Below, in pieces: positions 54,413-64,000 of a DNA stretch of 64,000 nt; positions within the stretch are counted from its first letter, which is position 1; every line of letters begins with the position of its first letter. The DNA is from Wolfiporia cocos (lineage: Eukaryota > Basidiomycota > Agaricomycetes > Polyporales > Phaeolaceae), in the NCBI GenBank assembly GCA_029448655.1, contig JACCLO010000007.1, positions 62,001 through 126,000 of the forward strand. Direction: 5' to 3'. Made by a program: the position numbers and the translations under genes. The notes beneath the pieces were generated by a model. The model did not search any database and was not told the origin of the DNA. It saw nothing but the letters and a program-made list of their open reading frames with translations.

Positions 54413-56415
54413 TCAAACGGGAGATTGGTCTTTGCTTTCTCGCTCTCTACCAATCTCGTGCGGGCTATCTACTGGCGATAGCGCTGGCGACGGCGGTCGC
54501 TTCACGATGCTACCACATGACACATCTTCTGCGGTGCTAGATATAGCCTCGCCCAATTCGATGTGCTGAAGGGAGTGCGTCGTCAGTACACGATGTGTAG
54601 AATGTGCCGACACTCACTGTTGTTGGTCCATTCTCATTATTCGTCCGGAAGGCCGTGGGTAAGCGCGAAGCGAAATCCATGGTGGTGAAGTTATTCGCGC
54701 TTGTTCCACGTGTGCTCTCGGTCAGGTACTGCCGAGCGTTCAGACTGTCACCCATCCGTTAGTAAAAAGACACTCGTTGTTTTCTGAAGGCTGGAAACAT
54801 ACGATGCGAGAAAGGAATTAGCATAAACTAGTAATTGCGTCAGCGGCAGCCTGCAGGTGAGTCAAGTTACCTACGCTTGCTTTGGATCTCAACCAGTCCA
54901 GTAAACAATAAACTACCCTTTTCAAGGGTGAACTGTTGCGCAATATTGTGTTAGGTACCGGCGCAGGCATGCCTCGTTGAATGCTGGTGCGTACCGTCAG
55001 CACGATGGCAACAGAAACTAACCTGCATATTCAATTTAGCTTCAGTACAAATACAAACAGACGTTATCATCATACATTGTCAAGCTGCCTGTGTTGATGA
55101 CGTATGCCTCGATCGACCTGATGAGGTGTGCCGTCCTGTCAAAACAACTCTTTAGGGCTGTGTGCACGGGTACAGAGGAATGCTGCTACCTGCGCGAGGA
55201 AGTCTGACTTCGTCTCAGATAATATATCATAGCGGCCGCAATTATGAAGTCAACGAGGGCAGCAAGGCTTAGTCCGGTGGTTAGAGTGAACTATGCCGTG
55301 CCTAGGGAGTCGCATCTCACACTTCACTGCTAGGAACACTCGCTAACGCACCATTGGACCAATACTAGTGCGGAAAGCAGGCCAATAGCCAATCGTCCAG
55401 CTATGGTGGGCATGTCAGGGAAGCTGCAGCATTTTGACTAATACGACGTACGTAAGCGTTGCAGTGGCTCGATAAAAAGGGGTCAACATCAGCAGCTCGT
55501 CATGTATGACTTAAGGCGCTTACCACATCCCAGCGCTGGTAGTTTCGTAGAACATCAGAGCTAGTTTATTGCGGCAACGAAGTGACGTACCAACGCGAAG
55601 AAACAGGCATACCGCCTTGACCAAGGTCATTGAGAGCTCTGTGATACAGCGGACTACGTACCGGGATTATCGTCATCACTAGACTATGTTGGCTCACTGA
55701 TACGGAGTAAGTATCTACAAGAGCAATGAGATAAAAACCACCCACAAATCCATATTCGATGAATGAAAAAGCTGGAGTCCACGTTAGCATTGCCATGCTA
55801 CGGACCAACGTCATGCGCTCCTCACCTCTGTACGATGGCTGCGATAATCACCTGATAGGACCGACGTATCAGACAAAGTTATCGAAGACAGGTCAATGCA
55901 CACGAACCGCGGTAATGACAGTTGCCTTCGGAAATATCACCGATGATGAATGAAGCTAATCACCAAAGCTATTTCGGGACCAGGACTTACCCCAACGCTC
56001 CTGCAGATATGCATGTCACCTTCGTCGATCGATGCGGTAGTATACTTCCCCACTTACCACACGATCTTCTCGATGCGAGCAATGTTGCCAAAATCAACAA
56101 TCACATAGCTGTAGATCATGTCAAGGCAGAAGGCGGTGTGGACTGTCTCCAGGAACCTGATAGCAGCTCAAATGTGATGGATGTACCTGATCGACAGAGA
56201 AACTCACCAGACGGACACAACTGTTCGCCGCGTGAGCTTCGAATCATTTGGGTAATTCCACCAATACATGTACGCCTGGGTAGTCGTAATACCATACAAC
56301 CTGGCGCCCAGAGTCAGCGAACGCGCGTCACATGCCAGGCAGCACGCACGCACAATACAGCCATGAACATCTCAATGAGAAGCGCGCCGGCCAAGTTCTC
56401 AATCTCCGTAGTCAT
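54413..56415 (-). CDS. DUF6534-type seven-helix membrane protein
   Basis: Start ATG at 56415-56413. Exon 1 is 56415-56354 (ENLAGALLIEMFMAV), exon 2 is 56300-56208 (LYGITTTQAYMYWWN) and exon 3 is 56156-56058 (FLETVHTAFCLDMIYSYVIV, then FGN). Small exons follow near 55975-55830 (PKATVITA, VIIAAIVQ), 55775-55710 (FFIHRIWICGWF), 55290-55215 (GLSLAALVDFIIAAAMIYYL) and 55145-55085 (TAHLIRSIEAYVINTG). A C-terminal block is near 54730-54640 (SLNARQYLTESTRG), with a Ser/Pro-rich tail ending at TGA 54415-54413. This is the full helix order of the family, whose function is unknown; it may be a receptor or transporter-like membrane protein. Most joins are phase-consistent; those between 55710 and 54730 are approximate. 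Bases 56416-57250 contain no recognised gene. Confidence 0.7.
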
Positions 56416-57250
56416 TTCGCCGGCGTAGCGCAGCTGGGGACAGGATTAGAACGAGCGACTGCGGGGCTGGGAGCGATCTGAGAAGCGAAGCAGGAGGAGG
56501 GGCATATGAGCGAGGCGGACGAGAGAATTGCCGAGAGAGAGAGAAGCTGGTGTTTGGCGCCTGGAGATGGGCTTCGGCTGCTAGCGGGACAAAGGCACTA
56601 GGTGCGAGACCGCATGTGGCCGAGCGATCCGGTCGCACTCGGTGCCCTGCGCACAATCAGGCGACTGGGCGGCCCCGGGAGACCATCGTGACATCCCAAG
56701 TTCAATGAATTCGATCATTCTGGCACCATGGTCCATAAATGGACCGATGCCGAAAACCGCGGAGACTGAGCTGAGTAGCCGGCATGAGGCTGGAATGTCC
56801 TGCATAACATCTGCAGAGTGGGTGATCAGGGGGCAATAGGGATACCCTGAACGTGCCAAGTACATGCGAGGACATATACACCATACAGGAGACAGGAGAG
56901 CAGCGAAAGCTTTCTGCGCCACTTGCGTCGTGGGAACATGGACCCCTGCAATCTGGTCGGCATCCATTTTCGCACCGGCTATTACGAATAATGCCTACCG
57001 GCTAGATTGACTGTGTAAAATTCGGATCCATGAAAGTCTTCTGCTTATACAGACTGAGAAGGGACATGAGAGCGATGCATCCCGTAGATAGAGTGGAAGA
57101 AGCCTATACGAAATTCACGTCAAATATACGTCTTGTCATGGTGAGAGCAATGTCACATACCGTAGCCAATGAGGTTAGGCCAATAGCAAAGTCAGACTAC
57201 CGTAGCCACAAAGAGCAATGGAGCCGACATCCCAGTCACTCGGGTTGATC

Positions 57251-60200
57251 GGTATCTTGCACGGCTAGGGATCAGAGACATCGTCGCTAACCAGACTTCC
57301 ATCACTTGCGGGCGTGATCGAGCAGCCTGCAAAAAGGGCCCCAGCTTGCTGCTCAACACTTTAACAAGCCAATCTTCGCCACAGTTTTACTGCATGGAGT
57401 AAGCCGTTTCGCCGGTCGCGAACGACGCGCTGCATCCTACTGCCGTCCCGTGATTTCTCCGAATGATGGTGTCCTACGGCTGATTGCAAATCTGCACGGT
57501 GGCGAACAGCATCGCAGCGTCCTTCACGTGCACCACGTGGTGTTGCAAGCAGCTGCAGGTGTGCTTCGCCCGTGTTGCAAACAGCCGCAGGGTGCTTCGC
57601 CCGAGCCCTGAACGTATGAACCCTGGTGTAAGTCGGGCAAGTAAGTCGGTCACTTGCTCACTACAGATCAACGGAACACATCTATAGGGCCCAGGGTTAG
57701 TGACAGGTGGGGGTCGCGCGGCAATCAGGTTGTGATTTAGTCATTGGAGATGTGGTGCAAGCAAGCCGCGGTCAAGCCCCCATTCCCGCGACGCTCCTGA
57801 GCGAGTGATCGATATCGGGCCTACGTATCTGTATGTATTTTTCAGCATCAGTGCCACTGAGCGTGAAAAAAAAATTGCGACATCCTCCTGCGCACATTCA
57901 CCGTGACACTCTCAACGACCCAGCTTTGCGCGTTGCAGTTATTGCTTGCCGACCTACTAGCCATCGTATACTGCAGGCCATCCAATAAACACGTGAGAGG
58001 TACAGTGACTCAGACGACGCCCTATTGCGTAGTTCACCAACTACATGAATTACCCAGACCGCAGAGGAGGATCTGGAGCAACCGCGACAAGCCGTCGGAC
58101 ACACGATAGCGTGGTCATGCTCCAGCCCGTTATGCTATCCCCCAGAACCCTTCGCCCGGTAGAATGGCGCACTGGGCGGGCGACAAAGCGGCTGATATAA
58201 CGCGCTCCACGGGCTTCCCAACATCGCTCATGCTGCGATGCGCTCACCGTTCTGTTATAGTGGCCCACCCATCCGCGTGCTAGCGGCAGTCCCTTGATTG
58301 CCAGCCACGTCCATTTCCACCTCAAACGGCAGGATGAAGGGGGCAAATTTAGGAGCAGACGCCGGCAAATCTTCTCTGCTGCGTTATGACAGCATGCCTC
58401 GCAACGGACAACTGCACCCGTCTCGTGCACGGTCTTTCGTACGTCCGTTCCTGCTGGTTCCATGCGCACGGCCATGCACTTTCTCGGTTCCGTGCAGGGT
58501 GCAATAGCGAAGATGTACGAATGACCTACTGTCCGCTGTCAATGCCCACATATGGACATGCTTGCTCCCTAGCTTGCATCGTGCCCTGGACCACTGACAG
58601 GCTGTAGGCCGTCTGACCCAGACGGGCTTGCCGCCTACCGACAGAAAGCGCGCACGGTCTTGCAGCCCCGCTCGCAGCTGCGCTGCTAGGTCTTGGCGAA
58701 ACATAGAGCACGACCCCGAGACTGTGACGGACGAGGAGATGCGCAGGGTGACGAGGGGCGTGGCGGAGTAGACGCTACCAGACCATCGTGAGGATGAACC
58801 GACCAGGCTTGCCTGCCCGCAGTTGCAGCATCGCTAATTTGAGCGTAGACTGTGTGCTGGCGAGAAATGACATGACGATGGAGGGAAGACGAGCATCGTA
58901 GAGCCGCCGCGATCGCGTATTATCTAGGCGCCCGCGGGCGGCGCCACTGACGTGCTCCCGCCGCTGCCCGCTCTGTGCACACCACCCCGCAATTGCACAT
59001 CCACCTCGCCTCTGGCGCGCGCAGCCCAGCTTACCATACAGCAGTTGCTCCGCGCCATCCTCAGCTCACCGCCAACTCGGCGCGCAGATGCACCCGGCCC
59101 GCACGCGCCTCCTTTGGTACGTGAGCCTCCCTATCCAGCGTTCGCACCGCAGTCTCCCCTCTGACTTTAGCGTCACGTACTACTCGAGCCCGTGCAACGA
59201 TTCTCGCCGATTGCGCATCACTGACGCTGTCTTCGTGCAGTACACGCCCGCATGCGCAAGCAAGACTGCTCGTGCCGAAGCGCTAGCGTACCACTATAGC
59301 GACGGTCTCCGTCTCTGCTTCTTCATCGCACACTATACTCACCGCTCACGACCTCCACTGCGACCTCTGCTCGACGTCTACCCGCAGGTCACACCAGCGG
59401 TCACCACCTGTGCTCTCCGTGCTCCCAGCTCGTCTGCCCCCCTCCTGGTTTTCTTTCCTGCTCTGTATATCGCAGGCTTCAGTGGCACGCACTGATCTCA
59501 CCCGCACGCAGCACGGTCGGAGCGCGGGGCCCTGTGCGGCGCCAGGCTGTTCCTCGCGCCGCACACCGCCGCGCGCCCGCCAGCCTCGCTTGCCAGCTGC
59601 GTGCTGTTTGCAACGGCAGGACGCGGGAGTCGTCTCGTCTACCGACGTTAAGCTCAGAATGAAGAAAGGAGGCGTATCACACTTGCTATTCGGCTGGGAA
59701 GCCGCGTTCTCGCTGGATCATCTTCTCTCTGACGTCGCTCTCCAGCTCCCTGCCGTCCACATGAGTCTAGTTGCGGGGTCTTCGCCTCTGGGACCGCCGC
59801 ACCTGTACCGCACCATCATATCTCTGTGCTTGGGACTCGTACTCGCTCGATATCTTGGAACTAGTCTCGGGCTCCTCTGCACTCGAGCACTCGCACTCCT
59901 CTGTCCTTCGACCGGTGAATGACTCTATGTGCTCTCTGCACTCGTTAGCAGATATCTCGCTGGTGAGGGCATGTACCATCCCTCTACGCATCTACACACA
60001 GCACGCAGTACTACTCACGACCATGTTACCTGCCGGCTGCAATCATTCAGTTACGCATGATGTATGCATTCCTAGTGCGGCGTGGCTGCATGCAGGAGTG
60101 ATCGATATACGCGCGTCGGGACGGACATGGTCCACCCCACGACTGCATCGCTTAATTCATGTCAAGGATTCCAGATGCTAATCACACCAATGCACAGGAG

Positions 60201-62431
60201 ATTCAATGTCACGCATAGCACGTGCAGCATGATGAACATCACTGTACACTGAGGTGGGATCCTGAGACGCTTCCTACTCATATCTTGTTCGCCCTTCCGA
60301 AGCGAGCACACCGCCGATTCACGCGCGCGAATCAGACCACGGACGCCCCATCCGTCTCCCCTTAGATGGTCCATCGCCCTATCGTCATCCCCGCGCTCAT
60401 ACACCTCAAGGGTGACTCCACGCGCTTCCCATTTCCCCGCGCCCACTCGGAAGAGCGCAGGCACCAAGCGCGACGACCGGCCGCGCTGCCACCTGCGCAT
60501 TGCGTCTCCTTCTGCTGGTGCGCCTGCGACGGCCGATGACCGTCTCTCTGGAGCTCCGCAGGTATGGACAGCGCCCGTGCTGGGTGGCCAGAGCGCGCTG
60601 AGGATTGCGAACGCGGTCTGCCGAGAACGCGGGCGACCGAACTCGCTTTTGGGCGTGCTGGTCGGCCCCGCGTGCGCCCGACGCTCGGACGTGCGAAGCG
60701 CGTGTCGTCGAGGAGGCGGGGCGAGTGAGCGATGTCGTCGTGCGTGCTTGATGTTTGATGTGCCTGGTCCCGCTTTGCGAGTTCGGGGCGGTATGAAGGG
60801 GCGGTACGGTGTGTGCGTGGTGTGGCGCCAGCTCTTATCTCGTCGTTGGCAGGCAAAATGCAGTGGGTAGATGTGGCGATCGCGACCGACAGCTCCGGAT
60901 TTTGATGTTGGCACGTGAAGCGTGCACTGCGATGTCCGTGGATGCGTCGCCCCGACGCCATCAGACCGTCGATCACTCGATGAGATCCAGTAACTGTTGA
61001 GCTTTGCAATTCTGTGAGTTTTAGGATTCAACTGCAAGCAGGAAGGGAAGAGTAGACACCGCGGCGTCTTCGTACATACGCGAATCGTACCAATATTCCT
61101 GACTTCTCTGGAGCTGAACGCTGGAAATGGAGCCAAACGCCACTTGCTTGACTATTACGAAGTCCCGTCTGTGCAGTGCCGTATGTACGAACGTATGTAT
61201 AACCTCCCATTCTTCGTTGTACGCATGGATTTCTCCGCTCCTGTCCCGTGTTTCCATCCAGTTGACAATGAATATAGCGACGCTGTGGCGGAAAGTCTCT
61301 GCTGATCGGCCTTTCTGTTGATCGGCCTCAGAGGAGACAGTCAATCACAAGGGAGGCGATTCACAACAGCTGTAGCTACCTGCCGCAAACGCGGCGGACT
61401 TGAGTGTTGTGGATCGCTCGGCGCAGAGGCAGGCGCACAACAGCTGACCGCCAGGTCGTGACGGAGGTCGCCGCTTCTCGGCATTGACGCTGAACTTGAA
61501 GCAATACCCGCAGCACTCCGGTCGCGGCTTCCCGACCCAGCTCACTACAGTCGTGTAAGCATATATATTGGGTAAGCATGTGCTCTTTGCTATTGCAGTA
61601 GGTCTTGGCCTGCTAAATTGACGCGATCGGCCGATAGGACACAATTACATGGGCCCAATTCCTATTCGCCACATGAAACGCGCAGCGCGTCGTAATATCT
61701 TACAGCTAGCTCATTTGCTGCATTCGCTAGCTATCAAAATGATTGCAATGCTGACGAAATAATTTGTGTTATATAGCCAAGTAGACTCGAATACGAAGAT
61801 CCCGGCAACACCGAAGACACCCGTTCCGACCGCGCCACACACGCTAACAACAATAGAACATCTGGTCGGATCTCGCTAATCTCTTCCGCCGACCCCGCCG
61901 ACACAGCCGCTCACAACCTCGGTTGACCCAACTGACGTGCTATTCGTCGCTCATCCATGTCGTTTGCCAGACACAAATTCATGGATTGGCTCATAGATCC
62001 ATTCGCGCAAGTCGGCGTAACGCCTTGAAGCTGTTCCATGACCATAACCAATCCGTAGACCTTTTCAGTCACGTTCGCGGTGGAATGCGGGCTTTGCCTG
62101 AACAAACTCTGTGAACACGCCGATCTAGCCACGGCGCGTGATATCCGTCAGCTAATTGTGCTCTCTTTGATCATGATGAAGCTGAGTTGGGGGCCCCTAC
62201 ATGGCTGAAACCTGTGAGATCAGCCCAGAGCAAGCCGACCGGCGTCGGCGTCTCCTAACAGGCCTAAAGATCGGCGTTTGGGGCGTAATCAAGCGCAAGA
62301 GGTGCAGATACGGACTAATCATTTGACTCCCATTCGGCAGTACTATCGCGACGTTGCCGGTGCCCAACGCCCGTCACATAGCAGTCTGGTAACTCGCGTG
62401 CCGCTTTTCATGAAAGCCTCTTGTCTCTGCC
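57251..62431. other. No gene recognised in 5.2 kb
   Basis: GC-richer stretch with long frames on both strands (for example 60162-61136 minus and 59088-59495 plus), but none shows a domain, intron pattern or codon use that sets it apart from its overlapping antisense frame. No LTR ends, TIRs or tandem repeats were found. Confidence 0.45.
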
Positions 62432-64000
62432 ATGGCACAGTGGAGCATCTACACCAAGTCGTAAGTGGTACCGGTAACCTTATGATCAAAGCTCGGACGA
62501 TGAATTAGTGCGTTCATGCAGGCTGATCTCAAACTGGGTGACTGCCGCGGGCACAGGTTCGTTACGCCTATCATGCTCTATTTCGCCCGCCTCAACAGAG
62601 ATGCCCTCCAGCAGCGTTTTGCTACGACTACTTCCTAACCCTCGACAGCGAGGTACGATACGTGTGGACTTGGAAGCCAAAGTGGTCGATGGGGAACGTG
62701 CTCTTCTGGGGATTTCGATACTCCGCCCTGTTCAATACCACATTGATCGTGCTCAGCTGGGCACATCCAGCAAGTTGGGTGAATAATAGCGAACAGGTAC
62801 GTATCTGATGTCATCTTTATCGCGAGAGCATTTCCTTACGCGAATCAATGTAAAGTGAGAGAGCTCAGTACCGACAAGTAATATGGCATTGACCGTTTTC
62901 GTGTAGCTGTACTGCTGTCACGCTGGCGCAAATTTCTTTCAACTTCGTCCTCATGTGTAGCGCAGCTGGTCGGTTTCTTGCCATTTGCTCCAGATTCCCT
63001 GCTCAAATTGGTTCAAGTGTTCTCGGCATTGCGGGTATATGCCGTAACGGGCCGCAACATTTGGCTATCTCTCATCACTTGCGCCCTCGCATTAGTCTAT
63101 CCCGCGACTGTCGGTGTGAGTGTTATTCACATACTCGGGACATATTCCGAAGCCTGGAACGGTCACTAACATCCGCCTAGTATTCACTGATAGTACTGGA
63201 GCCCTCCTTTGCTGCAGTCATGAGTCCGATGTCATTCAGCCCAGGATTAGAGCCATGTTCTATTAGCATCGCTTCCCCTAATTGGTCAAGGTACGTATTA
63301 TGACCCAGGCATTTACTATAATATACAGCTTCCCTCGCTACTGTCTCCGATTTGACTGCGCACATAGCTGTGAGATGAAGCAATTTCCCCACTAATTGTG
63401 GCTGATCTCGCTATAGGGATGATCGGCTCCAGAGCATCAGCTGTAGCTTCCGATGGCTTCATTTTGATAGTCACATGGCTATACACCCGAAAGCCTGCGG
63501 TGCTATACGGTGAAACAGAGAGCACAAGTGTGACTACAGTGTTGATGAGAGATAGTGAGTGGTTGTGCCGATGATGCACTCCGAACTTTTTGCTCAGGAA
63601 GGTGTAGCGGCCCTCTACTTCGGGTAAAACCGACATTCTGATGCGTCATTCCGGAGCATTTACGTCCGAGATCAGAGCTCTCTTCATTATCAACGTATTA
63701 GGAATCCTATTCGAAAGTATGGAGTCCGTGAATGCCGGTGTAAGTAGCAACATCCAACGAATGTGTACACATCGAGATAAGTTGCATTCGTAGATCGATG
63801 TAGTGTTTGCCACTTTAACTCCACTGTAAGTTTATACTACATTACATCGGTCCGTACATTTATACATTGTGCATGAAAAGATTCACTGCCATAATCCTTT
63901 CGCACCTGATGTTCGATCTGCGGGCGGTATCCAGCGGAGGTGGAGACAGCTTCAACTCGTTATCTGTCAACCTATTCGCCACATTCACTGCAGCTCCCCC
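62432..64000 (+). CDS. DUF6533-type membrane protein, 3' end outside window
   Basis: Exons 62432-62460, 62522-62556 and 62612-62796 join in phase to give SLISNWVTAAGTAAFCYDYF, LTLDSEVRYVWTWKPKWS and RYSALFNTTLIVLSWAHP, the N-terminal DUF6533 signature (YDY-LTL--EVRYVW). Next are 62966-63115 (FSALRVYAVTGRNIWLSLI), 63181-63290 (Cys-containing loop), 63417-63554 (SDGFILIVTWLYTRK, TTVLMRD), 63608-63623 and 63676-63737 (ALFIINVLGILFES). A last piece from about 63890 (LSHLMFDLRAV) runs to the edge. The joint 63290/63417 is one base off frame, and a helix seems missing before 62966, so either another splice form exists or the gene is decaying. Function unknown; fungal seven-helix family. Confidence 0.65.

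Noticed and set aside
58950..59922. Overlapping plus-strand frames of 130-170 codons
   Set aside because: Two frames open at once in Cys/Arg/Ser-rich sequence; neither shows a recognisable protein.
60162..61136. 324-codon minus-strand frame
   Set aside because: Arg/Ser/His-rich composition, no domain, overlapping open frames of similar length on both strands; no splice pattern.
1..64000. CRISPR array, rRNA genes, prophage
   Set aside because: No regular spaced repeats, no rRNA-like conserved stretch, and the gene structure is fungal.

Overview
The window looks like a repeat-rich, gene-poor stretch of an agaricomycete (mushroom-forming basidiomycete) genome, probably a wood-decay polypore-type fungus. 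This is inferred from 45-90 bp introns with GT..AG ends and CTRAY-like branch sites, fungal DUF6533/DUF6534 multi-pass membrane protein genes, a secreted six-hairpin glycosidase, KDZ-transposon debris and many Ty3/gypsy LTRs. No prokaryotic-type operon, rRNA gene or CRISPR array is visible. Every call was made by reading the sequence; no database search was possible.

Layout. 1-4.14 kb: the 3' part of a Ty3/gypsy chromovirus whose pol ends in a dUTPase domain, with its 3' LTR. 4.26-8.68 kb: an LTR-like repeat and two minus-strand genes broken by LTR insertions. 8.68-12.19 kb: two internally deleted LTR elements with a nested LTR. 12.2-15.4 kb: KDZ debris, then a plus-strand gene with a GRF-like zinc cluster. 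15.6-17.1 kb: a 1.06 kb LTR with a 236 bp element inside it, and the end of a TIR element. 17.9-19.7 kb: a short non-LTR-like insertion carrying one intact ORF. 20.3-23.5 kb: a Sec14-like pseudogene and a DUF6534 gene. 25.0-28.2 kb: an intact GH88/GH105-like gene in a segment duplicated at 49.5-52.2 kb. 28.2-37.4 kb: a nest of LTRs, a hAT-like MITE and another TIR element. 40.3-42.4 kb: a DUF6534 remnant and an acetyl-CoA synthetase fragment. 42.8-49.0 kb: a dense stack of 8-bp-TSD elements, including three elements that carry pairs of inverted tRNA-like sequences. 49.5-56.4 kb: the 5'-deleted glycosidase copy and two minus-strand DUF6534 genes. 57-62.4 kb: nothing recognised. 62.4-64.0 kb: a DUF6533 gene running off the window.

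Mobile DNA dominates. At least eight LTR insertions have exact 5-bp target duplications (aactc, cacag, ggttc, gattc, gttgt, ttgtg, cttac, gcttg, agatc), so most are solo LTRs, and their insertion order can be read from the nesting. LTRs of different families share three features despite divergent sequence: TG..CA termini usually TGTCACAG, a U3 motif of the form GCGCACAGRCC-N-CTTTAGGG, and a 6-9 bp hairpin just downstream of the TATA box. In two elements the bases after the 5' LTR are exactly complementary to the predicted RNA 5' end, the signature of Tf1-type self-priming.

The most unusual system is the 44.1-49.0 kb element family. Each copy has 8-bp target duplications, AT-rich terminal repeats full of AGATTAATCT palindromes, and a tRNA-like module with A and B boxes at each end, the two facing outward. 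One copy has its whole interior inverted relative to its tips.
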